64,000 nucleotides of DNA from positions 2,428,501 to 2,492,500 of the forward strand of contig NZ_JAZIFY010000001.1 of NCBI RefSeq assembly GCF_036634195.1, given 5' to 3'. Under the pieces are notes generated by a model. It was given only the letters and a program-made list of their open reading frames with translations. It searched no databases and was not told the origin of the DNA. Positions 18,018-27,731 of this stretch are shown here, in pieces. The stretch is from Streptomyces sp. P9-A4. Lineage in GTDB: Bacteria; Actinomycetota; Actinomycetes; Streptomycetales; Streptomycetaceae. Every line of letters begins with the position of its first letter. Within the stretch, counting starts at the first letter, position 1. The position numbers and the translations under genes were made by a program.

Positions 18018-21000
18018 TGTCCGCCGCCACCGGGGAGAACCCGGAGAAGCCGGCCGGGGAAGACCGGGCCGGGCCGACCGGGCCGGACCCGCAGGCACCG
18101 GCCGGGGAAGACCCGCAGGCACCGGCCGGGCAGGACCCGCGGGTGCTGGCCGGGGAAGGCCCCCGAGCGTCCCCCGAGGCCGCCCCGGACACGGGCGCTT
18201 CCCTGAGCCCCGCCGAGGCGACCCCCGACACACCCTCCGCACGCAGGAAGGCCCCCGACATGCCCCGGTCCCGGTCGTCCCGGTCCGACAAGCCCGCCCG
18301 CCCCGTGGCGCCCTGGGTGCGGACCCGGCTCCGGACCGCGCCCTGGGCCGCGGCCTCGCTCGCCCTCCTCGTCCTGGTCACCGCCTACCTCGCCGCCGCG
18401 CTGCCGCGCGCCATGGACCGGTACGAGACCGAGGGCCTGCGGCACGACATCCGGACCGCCGCGCCCCGCAACGCCGTCCTCGAACTGACCGCCGCGCCGC
18501 CCGGCCTGGACCTCCCCCAGGCCGCCCGCGAGGCCGGTCTCGCCCCCGCCGTCCTGCAGAAGCAGCACGACGAGGCACGGGCCCTGCTCCCGGACCCGCT
18601 GCGGACCGACCCGAAGCAGAACGTCCACGGCGTCCGTACGGTCAAGCGGGTCGAGGGGCTCGACCCGTGGCTGCCCCGGCCCCAGGGGCTCTCCCCCGAG
18701 TTCGTGCTCTCCTCGCCGTCCGATCTGGCCGCCCACGCCACCCTGCGCGCGGGCCGCCTCGCCGCCGGCACGGCCCGCGCCCCCGAGGCGGTGGTCACCC
18801 CGAAGACCGCCGAGTCGCTGCACCTGAAGCCCGGTTCCGTCGTGCACGTGCCGGGCCGGATCGGCTCCGAGCAGATCGCCGTCACGATCACCGGGATCGT
18901 GGAGCCGAGCGGCCCCGCCGGCGCCTACTGGGCCGTGGAGCCGCTGCTGCGCACCCCCGTGCTCGCCGCGGTCGTCAAGAAGGACGAGGTGTTCTACTAC
19001 TGGCAGGCGGCGCTGCTCCTCTCCCCCACCTCCGCGCCCGCCGTGCTCTCCACCACCGGCGAGCCCGAGGTCTTCTTCCGCTACCTGCCCACCTCCGGTC
19101 ACCTCACCGGCCGGGACACCGAGGCGCTCGGCGCCGCCCTCGGCTCGGCGGCGGGCGGCCCCGACCTGGTGAAGATTCGCGAGGTCGTGGGGCCCACCGG
19201 CGCGATGACCACCGAACTCGACACGATCGTGGACTCGTACCGTTCGATGCGCGAGGCGATCAACCCGGTCGTGGCCGTCGCCGTCTTCGGGATCGGCGCG
19301 GTCGCGGCCGTCGTCCTCGCCATGACGGGCGGTCTGTTCGTCGCCCGCCGGGACGCCGAACTGTCCCTGATCCGCTCCCGCGGCGCCTCGCTCACCGGCA
19401 TCGGACTGCGGCTGCTCGGCGAGACCTCGGCGGTCGCCGCACCGGCCGCCGCGCTCGCCCTGGTCCTGGCCGTGGTCACCGTACGGCCGCCGGACGGCGG
19501 TCCGGGCGCCGGCCCGGCCGACATCCCGCTGCTGCCGTCGCTGCTCGCCACCGTCGGCGTCGCCCTGCTCGCGATGCTGGTGCTGCCGGTACGGGCCGTC
19601 GTCATCCACCGCAGGCCGCGCCTGCACGGCGGCCGTGACGACCTGCTGACCGCGCGCCCCTCCCGGCGCCGTACGGTCCTCGAACTCACCCTGCTCGTCC
19701 TCGCCGTGGGCGCCGTGGCGTCCCTCCGGCTCCGTGGCACCGGCGACTCCGCCGACGCCCTGGTGAGCGCCGCGCCGGTGCTCGTCGGCCTGATCGCCGC
19801 CATGCTCCTCGTCCGGATCTACCCGCTGCCGCTGCGGTGGCTCGGCCGGCCCGCGCGACGGCTGCGCGGGGCGGTCGGCCCGCTGGCCCTGGCCCGCGCC
19901 GGACGCTCGTCCACGGCGGGCACCCTCCCCCTGCTCGCGCTGGTCCTCGCCCTGACCACGGCGGCCTTCGGCGGCTCGGTCCTGGCCGGCGTCGCCGACG
20001 CCCGCGACCGGGCCGCGCTGCGTGCGGTCGGCGCGGACGCGCGGATCGACGGCTCGGTGGACTGGACCCGGCTGCCCACCGGACTCGAGGAAGGGGTCCG
20101 GAGGACGCCGGAGGTACGGGACGTGGCGCCGGTGCAGATCGAGTACGGGGTGTCCCTGCCGTCCCACGAGGGCACCTCCGCCCAGCCGATGAGCGGCACC
20201 GTGGTGGGCGTCGAGCCCGGCTCGTACGCCCGGCTCGCGGACCGGACGGGCTTCGGCGCGTTCCCGGCGGGGCTGCTCGCCACGACCGGCAAGGGCGGCA
20301 AGGAGGCGGCGGCGGACACCGAACGGGTGCTGCCCGCCATCGCCTCGCCGTCCGTCGCCGACCGGCTCGGCAGCGCGCCGCAGGAGGTCGTGACGGCGGC
20401 CGGGGTGTTCCGGGTGAAGGTGGTCGCCGTCCGGTCGGCCACCCCCGCGCTGCCCGACGCCGACTTCCTCGTCGTCAACGGCGCCGACCTGACCCACCGG
20501 GCGGCCACGGCGCTGCTGGTCACAGGACCGAAGGACGGGGCCGCGCTACGGGCCACCGTGAAGTCGAAGTCCGACAAGCTCATGGTGTCGATGCGCAGCG
20601 AGGAGCGGGCCACCTATGTGGACTCGCCGCTCCAGTCGGGCGCCGAGGGGATGTACCTGGGCGCGATCGGCGCGGGCGCCGGCTTCGCCGTGGTGGCCGT
20701 GCTGCTCTCCCTGATGCAGAGCGCGCCGGAGCGGACCACGCTCCTCGCCCGGCTGCGGACAATGGGCCTGACCCGTAAGCAGGGGCGGCGGCTGCTCGGG
20801 CTCGAAGCGCTGCCGCAGGCGGTCCTCGCGGCGCTGGGCGGCATGCTGGTCGGCTGGGCGACGGTGCCGCTGCTCGCCCCGGGCATCGACCTGTTCCGGC
20901 TGGCGCTGGCGACGACTCCGGGGTTCGCCCCGCTGGACAGCGCCCCGCTGCGGGCGGATCCGTGGTCGCTGCTGGTGCCCGCCGTCGTGGTCGTGCTGAT

Positions 21001-21085
21001 CACGGCGCTGGCGGCGGGCGGACAGGCCTGGTGGGCGGGACGCAGGGGCTCGATCAAGGAACTCAGGGCAGGAGACGCACGATGA
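18017..21085 (+). CDS. FtsX-like ABC transporter permease, second subunit
   Basis: About 1022 residues. The first 90 or so residues are a cytoplasmic low-complexity leader with repeated PAGEDP-like units, followed by a membrane span (about residues 114-134), a large extracytoplasmic domain, and FtsX-type membrane segments near residues 415-530 and 880-1005, including a coupling helix LRTMGLTRKQGRRLLGLEAL. It overlaps both neighbours (TGATG at the start, ATGA at the end), so the three proteins should be made as a complex. An in-frame ATG at 18260 would remove most of the repetitive leader and is a reasonable alternative start. Confidence 0.88.
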   Translation: MSAATGENPEKPAGEDRAGPTGPDPQAPAGEDPQAPAGQDPRVLAGEGPRASPEAAPDTGASLSPAEATPDTPSARRKAPDMPRSRSSRSDKPARPVAPWVRTRLRTAPWAAASLALLVLVTAYLAAALPRAMDRYETEGLRHDIRTAAPRNAVLELTAAPPGLDLPQAAREAGLAPAVLQKQHDEARALLPDPLRTDPKQNVHGVRTVKRVEGLDPWLPRPQGLSPEFVLSSPSDLAAHATLRAGRLAAGTARAPEAVVTPKTAESLHLKPGSVVHVPGRIGSEQIAVTITGIVEPSGPAGAYWAVEPLLRTPVLAAVVKKDEVFYYWQAALLLSPTSAPAVLSTTGEPEVFFRYLPTSGHLTGRDTEALGAALGSAAGGPDLVKIREVVGPTGAMTTELDTIVDSYRSMREAINPVVAVAVFGIGAVAAVVLAMTGGLFVARRDAELSLIRSRGASLTGIGLRLLGETSAVAAPAAALALVLAVVTVRPPDGGPGAGPADIPLLPSLLATVGVALLAMLVLPVRAVVIHRRPRLHGGRDDLLTARPSRRRTVLELTLLVLAVGAVASLRLRGTGDSADALVSAAPVLVGLIAAMLLVRIYPLPLRWLGRPARRLRGAVGPLALARAGRSSTAGTLPLLALVLALTTAAFGGSVLAGVADARDRAALRAVGADARIDGSVDWTRLPTGLEEGVRRTPEVRDVAPVQIEYGVSLPSHEGTSAQPMSGTVVGVEPGSYARLADRTGFGAFPAGLLATTGKGGKEAAADTERVLPAIASPSVADRLGSAPQEVVTAAGVFRVKVVAVRSATPALPDADFLVVNGADLTHRAATALLVTGPKDGAALRATVKSKSDKLMVSMRSEERATYVDSPLQSGAEGMYLGAIGAGAGFAVVAVLLSLMQSAPERTTLLARLRTMGLTRKQGRRLLGLEALPQAVLAALGGMLVGWATVPLLAPGIDLFRLALATTPGFAPLDSAPLRADPWSLLVPAVVVVLITALAAGGQAWWAGRRGSIKELRAGDAR

Positions 21086-22071
21086 CGAAGACCGAGACGT
21101 CGAGCCGGGGATCGTCCGCGGCGGGGTCCGCCGCGGACTCCACCACCCTGGAGGAGCTGGAACGCCGGGCGACCGCGCGGCGCGACCGGCCCTCGTACGG
21201 TCATGACGCGCTCATCGCCTGCGACCGGCTGGTCCGGATCTTCACCACGGACGGGGTGGAGGTGCAGGCGCTCCAGGGGCTCGACCTCCTCGTGAAGGAG
21301 GGCGAGCTGATGGCCCTGGTCGGCGCGTCCGGTTCGGGCAAGTCGACGCTCATGAACATCCTCGCGGGCCTGGACGTGCCGACCGCGGGCGCGGCCCGGG
21401 TCGCCGGGTGCGACCTGCTCGCGATGGACGGCAAGGCGCGGCTGCGCTACCGCCGCGAGGTCGTCGGCTTCGTCTGGCAGCAGACCGCCCGCAACCTCCT
21501 TCCGTACTTGACGGCCGCTCAGAACGTGGCGCTTCCCATGCAGTTGCGGGGCCGGGCGAGGCACAAGGCGGAGCGCGCCGAGGAGCTTTTGTCGATGCTC
21601 GGCATCGCGGACGCCCGCGACCGGCGCCCGCACCAGCTCTCCGGCGGTCAGCAGCAGCGGGTCGCCATCGCGGTCGCCCTCGCCAACAACCCGGCGGTCC
21701 TCCTCGCCGACGAGCCGACGGGCGAGCTGGACTCGGCCACCGGCGAGCAGGTCTTCGCGGCCTTCCGCCGGGCCAACGAGGAGCTGGGCACGACGATCGT
21801 GATCGTCACCCATGACCAGGCGGTCGCCTCCGAGGTCCGCCGTACGGTCGCCATCCGCGACGGCCGCACCTCCTCGGAGGTGCTGCGCCGCACGGAGGTC
21901 GACGAGCAGGGCCAGGAGTCCCTGGTGGCACGGGAGTACGCGATGCTCGACCGCGCGGGCCGGCTCCAGCTCCCGGCGGACTACACCCAGTCCCTGGGCA
22001 TGGAGCACCGGGTGGCGCTGGAGCTGGAGCAGGACCACATCGGGGTGTGGCCGGACGACACGGAGCGCTGA
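21082..22071 (+). CDS. ABC transporter ATP-binding protein (MacB/LolD type)
   Basis: A 329-residue ATPase with Walker A GASGSGKST, the Q-loop WQQ, signature LSGGQQQR, Walker B VLLADEPTGELD and the switch histidine in VTHD. This signature pattern is typical of the MacB/LolD/FtsE subfamily that drives FtsX-like permeases. Unusually it has an N-terminal extension of about 45 residues and a C-terminal tail of about 75 residues after the switch region. The ATG overlaps the stop of the second permease (ATGA), which supports one exporter made from these three genes. Confidence 0.95.
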   Translation: MTKTETSSRGSSAAGSAADSTTLEELERRATARRDRPSYGHDALIACDRLVRIFTTDGVEVQALQGLDLLVKEGELMALVGASGSGKSTLMNILAGLDVPTAGAARVAGCDLLAMDGKARLRYRREVVGFVWQQTARNLLPYLTAAQNVALPMQLRGRARHKAERAEELLSMLGIADARDRRPHQLSGGQQQRVAIAVALANNPAVLLADEPTGELDSATGEQVFAAFRRANEELGTTIVIVTHDQAVASEVRRTVAIRDGRTSSEVLRRTEVDEQGQESLVAREYAMLDRAGRLQLPADYTQSLGMEHRVALELEQDHIGVWPDDTER

Positions 22072-22118
22072 GCAACCGGGGAGCGGACACCGGGCGTCCC
22101 CCCACGGGGGTGAGGTCC

Positions 22119-22721
22119 ATGTCCATGTTCGCGCGCATGTCCGCCTCGGGCGTGCCGAGTCGGGGTGTCACGGTGCTGCCCGTGACCGCCGCCGCGGCGC
22201 TCTACGCCTGGTCGGCCTGGAGCTTCGGGGGCGCGTCGGCGCCGTCCACGACGGTGGCGGTCTCGGTCGGCGGGGCGGCGGTCCTCGCCGCGGGGGTGGC
22301 GTACCACCGTCTGGTCGACGGGGCCGCGGGCCTCTTCGGCGCGCTCGCGCTGGTCGCCGCACTGCTGCTCACGGTGGCCGCCGCCGACCGGGCGGCGGGG
22401 CGCGGGGCGGTCGCCGACTGCGTCGTGGTGAAGGTCGTCGAGGAGGAATCCACGTCGGTCGGCGAGGGCGGCGGTACGCGGGTGCTGTACGTCCACACCC
22501 TGCGCTGCCCCGGGGGCTATCCGTCCTCCCTCTCGGAGGACCGCCGGCTCGCACCGGACGGCGGGGAGGTCCGGGTGGCCTACGACCCGAGGCGGCGTGT
22601 GGACCCGGAGGTGGAGGGCTCCCGGATGCCCTGGCGGCAGGGGATCCTCGCCGTCCTGCTGCTGGCCGCCGCGACGGCGGGGGCGCGCGGGTTCAGCCGA
22701 GGGGCCGGTCCAGCGGCATGA
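22119..22721 (+). CDS. Small membrane protein, function unknown
   Basis: A 200-residue protein with three or four hydrophobic segments: about residues 13-31, 40-57, 65-82 and a C-terminal one near 175-190. The region between the third and last segment is soluble, with a short beta-rich stretch (DCVVVKVVEEES, RVLYVHTLRCPGG). I do not recognise the family. Start ATG 22119 follows GGTGAGG and gives a plausible length; the frame is open upstream to 22047 without a good ribosome site. Its 3' end overlaps the convergent GNAT gene by 29 bases. Confidence 0.7.
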   Translation: MSMFARMSASGVPSRGVTVLPVTAAAALYAWSAWSFGGASAPSTTVAVSVGGAAVLAAGVAYHRLVDGAAGLFGALALVAALLLTVAAADRAAGRGAVADCVVVKVVEEESTSVGEGGGTRVLYVHTLRCPGGYPSSLSEDRRLAPDGGEVRVAYDPRRRVDPEVEGSRMPWRQGILAVLLLAAATAGARGFSRGAGPAA

Positions 22722-23115
22722 GCCCGGCGGCCGTCGACCGGAAGCCGCACCGCTCGTGGAAGGCGGTGAGGTGGGGTTCGAAGTCCACGTGCAGCCAGTG
22801 CGCACCGCGCCGCCGGGCGGCTTCGGCGGCGGCCCGTACGAGGGCGACACCGAGCCCCCGACGGCGTTCGTCGGGGTGGACGGTGGTGTCGAGCAGGAAG
22901 GCGTGGACGCCGCCGTCGCCGACGACGTTCACATAGCCGACGAGCCGCCCGGCACTGCGGGCGGTCACCCGGAGCAGGCTGCGGGCGAGCACGGGGCCGA
23001 AGTCGGTGTCCCGGTGTCCGGGCCAGGCGGCGTGGAAGAGCAGGTTGAGCTCGTCGCCGGTGAGCGGCCCGTCGACCCGGAGGTCCGGCGGGCGGATGTC
23101 AGGACCTTCCGTCAC
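22693..23115 (-). CDS. GNAT-family N-acetyltransferase
   Basis: A 140-residue GNAT-fold enzyme. The acetyl-CoA binding motif is visible as LDTTVHPDERRRGLGVALVRAA (R/Q-x-x-G-x-G/A type), preceded by a beta strand GYVNVVGD and followed by LHVDFEPHLTAFHERCGF. Substrate cannot be read from sequence. GTG at 23115 overlaps the stop of the upstream gene (GTGA), so it is the last gene of an operon with the hypothetical protein, the thioesterase and probably ettA. Confidence 0.85.
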   Translation of the reverse strand: MTEGPDIRPPDLRVDGPLTGDELNLLFHAAWPGHRDTDFGPVLARSLLRVTARSAGRLVGYVNVVGDGGVHAFLLDTTVHPDERRRGLGVALVRAAAEAARRRGAHWLHVDFEPHLTAFHERCGFRSTAAGLMPLDRPLG

Positions 23116-23786
23116 CCGGACGTGCCGGGCATGACGGTCAGCGACATCGGAACCGTACGGAGGGCGATCGAGCCGTACGGGGTGCGCAGCCGCAGCCACG
23201 GCCCGGAGGCGAGAAGGGCGACCGGTGCCTCGGTGCCCTCGGGCGGCAGGAAGCCCAGCGACTGGGCGGCGTGCACGGCCCGCAGCGGCAGTCCGGTCGG
23301 ACCGAGGGTCCTGGACCAGATCTCGCGGCCGATGAGGTCGCGCTCGGCCCTGGTGCGCCGCTCCTCGGGCAACTCCTCGTCCCGCGCCCGGAATTCGGCG
23401 ACGGCGGCGGCGACCGCGCCGCGCATCGCGACGACTCCCGGCAGTCCGGCGACCGGCTGCCAGCCGGCCCGGGGCGGGAGGACTCCCGTCCAGGGCGGCC
23501 CGGTCACGGATTCCGGGACGACCGCCTTGCCCGCCGACTCCTCGATGCCTTCGAGGAGTTCGCCGGCGGAGACGGTGGCGTCGAGGTCGACGGCGTCGGC
23601 CAGCCGGGCCGTACGGATGGCGAGCACCTCGAACGACGGCGGCCGGCCGAAGACGGCGAGCGCCCCGCCGCCTGCCTGGAGGCGGACGGCGGCGGCCCGG
23701 TCGTAGTGGACGAGCCGGGTCAGGAAGGCGGCGAGCGCCGCCGCCTCCCTGGCGTCGTCGAAGTGCAGCGGAGCGAGCACGGTCAT
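23112..23786 (-). CDS. Conserved actinobacterial protein, function unknown
   Basis: A 224-residue soluble Ala-rich protein, no signal or membrane segment. Visible features are an N-terminal helix with FLTRLVHYDRAAAVRL, a strand pair GGALAVFGRPPSFEVLAIRTARL, a central GPPWTGVLPPRAGWQPVAGL segment and a C-terminal RTPYGSIALR. I know of no functional assignment. It is coupled on both sides: ATG overlaps the thioesterase stop (ATGA), and its own stop overlaps the GNAT start. Confidence 0.8.
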   Translation of the reverse strand: MTVLAPLHFDDAREAAALAAFLTRLVHYDRAAAVRLQAGGGALAVFGRPPSFEVLAIRTARLADAVDLDATVSAGELLEGIEESAGKAVVPESVTGPPWTGVLPPRAGWQPVAGLPGVVAMRGAVAAAVAEFRARDEELPEERRTRAERDLIGREIWSRTLGPTGLPLRAVHAAQSLGFLPPEGTEAPVALLASGPWLRLRTPYGSIALRTVPMSLTVMPGTSG

Positions 23787-24223
23787 GCGGCGGACTTCGC
23801 TCCCCCGGACGTCATCCCGTCGTCGACGTACTCCTCCAGGAAGCCGCGCTCCTCGGCGGTGATCCGCCGGGGCCGCTGCGCCTCCAGGTCGAAGGGCACG
23901 ACGACCGTGGACGCCCGTACGTAGGTCACGTCGGGGTCCTTGATCTCGTACGCGATCGTCAGCGACGCCGCGCCTATCTTCGTCACCCACGACTCGATGG
24001 TCACCGGCTCGTGCCGGTGGACCAGCGGCCGCAGGTAGTCGATCTCGTGCCGGGCCACGACGGACCCGCCGGAGAACGAGGGGGAACCGTCCCCCGGCGC
24101 CAGCCGGAACATGAAGTCGATCCGCGCCTCTTCCAGGTACCGCAGGAAGACGACGTTGTTGACGTGCCCGAAGGCGTCCATGTCCGACCAGCGCAGAGGA
24201 CAGCTGTAGAGGTGTCTGGCCAC
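23783..24223 (-). CDS. Acyl-CoA thioesterase, hotdog fold (4-hydroxybenzoyl-CoA thioesterase family)
   Basis: A 146-residue hotdog-fold enzyme. The family motif CPLRWSDMDAFGHVNNVVFLRYLEEAR near the N-terminus carries the catalytic aspartate of the YbgC/4HBT group. It should hydrolyse acyl-CoA thioesters in the cytoplasm. GTG at 24223 starts five bases after the ettA stop, so ettA, thioesterase, hypothetical and GNAT genes read as one operon. The frame is open further upstream but that sequence is inside ettA. Confidence 0.9.
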   Translation of the reverse strand: MARHLYSCPLRWSDMDAFGHVNNVVFLRYLEEARIDFMFRLAPGDGSPSFSGGSVVARHEIDYLRPLVHRHEPVTIESWVTKIGAASLTIAYEIKDPDVTYVRASTVVVPFDLEAQRPRRITAEERGFLEEYVDDGMTSGGAKSAA

Positions 24224-24228
24224 TGACC

Positions 24229-25893
<1,665 letters not shown>

Positions 25894-26000
25894 GAGAAAC
25901 CGTCCGGCAAAGAGTGAGTGGGCAGATACACCCCATCTTGCCTGACCGCCACCCTCGGGGGCGAACCAGTAGGCGGGGGGCTCGCTGACCTGGGGTTCCG

Positions 26001-26699
26001 CTACGCGTCCGCGGCCGGGCGCATGCCTCTGGCGCGGGCCGTCGCCGAGGCGGGGGCGGAGGACAGCAGGTCCAGGACCTCGCGGGCGCGGTCCCGGGCG
26101 GTCGAGGTGGCCAGGACGGCCGCGCCGAAGGTCGAGCTGATCGCGGTGTCGCCCGGGAGCGGGCCTGCCACGACGACGCCCGGGAGGTCCATCAGCTCAC
26201 TGTGCTGCTGGAAGGCCAGATCCGCCCGGCCCGAGGACAGCAGGCTGCCGGCCGGGACCCCCGGCGGGGCCTGGACGAGCCGGTCCGTGAGCGGGCCGGT
26301 CAGATCCAGCCGGGCGATCAGTTCGACGAGCGCCGTTCCGCTGGGGCCGGTGGAGTAGGCGATCGTCCGCGCCGACAGGAGCGCGGCCCGCAGGCCGGCT
26401 TCCGAGCCGAGGGCCGGAACGGGTGCGCCCTCCGGGACGGCGGCGACGACCTGGGAGATCCACAGCGGGCGTGCCGTGCCCGCCACCAGGTGCCCTTCCG
26501 CCTCCAGCGCGGCGAGCGCTCCGGCGGCGAGTACCAGCACGTCGGCCTCGGCGCCCTCGCGGACCCGCCGTGCGATCTCGACGCCGCCGGCGGCGTCGAA
26601 GCGCACCGGGATGCCGTGGGCGAGCCCGATGTGCGCGGCGACCTCGGCCAGGACCGGCCAGGTCGCCATCGAGGACAGTCCTGCGATCTCTCGTTCCAC
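26001..26699 (-). CDS. Solute-binding-like protein (ModA/type 2 periplasmic-binding fold) without signal peptide
   Basis: A 232-residue protein of the molybdate-binding-protein-like fold: ISQVVAAVPEG, ARTIAYSTGPSGTALVELIARL, and GRADLAFQQHSELMDLPGVVVAGPLPGD are the typical hinge and ligand-region strings. It has no export signal and no ABC partners nearby, so a cytoplasmic ligand-sensing or binding role is more likely than transport. It is transcribed away from the iclR-type gene from a shared 93-base region that contains a 20-bp tandem repeat. Its link to the aromatic pathway is positional. Confidence 0.75.
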   Translation of the reverse strand: MEREIAGLSSMATWPVLAEVAAHIGLAHGIPVRFDAAGGVEIARRVREGAEADVLVLAAGALAALEAEGHLVAGTARPLWISQVVAAVPEGAPVPALGSEAGLRAALLSARTIAYSTGPSGTALVELIARLDLTGPLTDRLVQAPPGVPAGSLLSSGRADLAFQQHSELMDLPGVVVAGPLPGDTAISSTFGAAVLATSTARDRAREVLDLLSSAPASATARARGMRPAADA

Positions 26700-26710
26700 G
26701 TCGCTCCTGG

Positions 26711-26750
26711 TGTCCGGTGGGTGGTACGGGTGTCCGGCAGATGGTACGGC
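26711..26750. promoter_or_regulatory. Tandem 20-bp repeat in the divergent iclR promoter region
   Basis: TGTCCGGTGGGTGGTACGGG is followed directly by TGTCCGGCAGATGGTACGGC, differing at four positions. It lies between the divergent starts at 26699 and 26793, a natural site for autoregulation by the IclR-type protein. Operator function is inferred. Confidence 0.45.
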
Positions 26751-26792
26751 GACCGGCCGGGCCGCTCAACGCCGGTCTGCGAGACTTGCCGG

Positions 26793-27563
26793 GTGAGCAC
26801 AACCCGGAGCACGGCGGCAGGAAAGGTCCTGGAGGTCCTCGCGGCCTTCGACCGCGAGCACCCGGCGCAGACCCTGTCGGAGATCGCCCAGCGCACGGGT
26901 CTGGCCCTGAGCACCGCGCACCGGGTGGTCACCGAACTGGCGGCCTGGGGGGCGCTGGAACGCGGCGAGGACGGGTCCTGGCACGTCGGGCTGCGGCTCT
27001 GGGAGATCGCCTCGGGGTGTCCCCGTACCCAGATCCTGCGCGATGTGGCACTGCCGTTCATGCAGGACCTGTACGAGGGGACCCACGAGAACATCCAGCT
27101 CGCGGTGCGCGAGGGCAGCGAGCTGGTGTTCGTCGAGCGGATCGCCGGGCACCGGTCGGTGGAGCTGCTGACGATGGTCGGCAGCCGGTTCCCCGTCAGC
27201 TCCACCGGGATGGGCCGGGTGCTGCTCGCGCACGCGCCTCGGGACGTCCAGGAGGAGGTCCTCGAATCGCCGCTGCGGGCGTGGACCCCGCACACCGTGA
27301 CCGACCCGAAGACCCTGCGCGCCCAGCTGGACCGTATCCGGCGCGAGCAGGTCTTCGTCAGCGACCGGCAGCTCTCGGAGAGCACCGTGGCCGTGGCCAC
27401 CCCGGTCCGCATCGGCCGGACCGGTCCCGTCAGCGCCGTCCTGGGGATCGTCTTCACGGCCCGGGACGCGCGCCGCGCGGGCGGGCTGCGCGAGCCGCTG
27501 CTGCGGGCGGCGCACGGGATCTCCGACGAACTCGGCCGGCGGACCCGTACGACGACGGCCTGA
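26793..27563 (+). CDS. IclR-family transcriptional regulator
   Basis: A 256-residue regulator with an N-terminal winged helix (TLSEIAQRTGLALSTAHRVVTELAAWGAL, residues about 26-54) and a C-terminal IclR effector domain (VFVERIAGHRSVELLTMVGSRFPVSSTGMGRVLLA, then VAVATPVR). IclR proteins often control aromatic catabolism (PobR, PcaR, PcaU are examples), and this one directly precedes pobA and the protocatechuate 4,5-cleavage genes. GTG 26793 is chosen because it sits immediately before the HTH and the frame upstream is antisense to the divergent gene. Likely effector: 4-hydroxybenzoate or protocatechuate, by context only. Confidence 0.92.
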   Translation: MSTTRSTAAGKVLEVLAAFDREHPAQTLSEIAQRTGLALSTAHRVVTELAAWGALERGEDGSWHVGLRLWEIASGCPRTQILRDVALPFMQDLYEGTHENIQLAVREGSELVFVERIAGHRSVELLTMVGSRFPVSSTGMGRVLLAHAPRDVQEEVLESPLRAWTPHTVTDPKTLRAQLDRIRREQVFVSDRQLSESTVAVATPVRIGRTGPVSAVLGIVFTARDARRAGGLREPLLRAAHGISDELGRRTRTTTA

Positions 27564-27641
27564 CGCCCCGTCGAGTTCCGGGAGGACCGGAGACGGGGCC
27601 GGCTTCGGCGACCGGCCCCGCGACCGAGTTCCACGACCGGC

Positions 27642-27656
27642 TTCCGCCTGGCGGAA
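27642..27656. promoter_or_regulatory. 15-bp palindrome upstream of pobA
   Basis: TTCCGCC-T-GGCGGAA is a perfect inverted repeat, 76 bases before the pobA start. TTCC...GGAA symmetry suits an IclR-family operator; the role is inferred. Confidence 0.5.
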
Positions 27657-27687
27657 ACGGCGGCGACCCGCCCCCGCACCGGCTGTC

Positions 27688-27710
27688 AACGTTCGGGTGT
27701 TCCGAACGTT
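27688..27710. promoter_or_regulatory. 23-bp inverted repeat just upstream of pobA
   Basis: AACGTTCGG and CCGAACGTT are perfect 9-base arms around GTGTT, ending 21 bases before the pobA ATG. At this position it could be an operator overlapping the promoter, or a leader hairpin. Confidence 0.55.
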
Positions 27711-27731
27711 CGCAGCTGTTGAGGAGACGCC

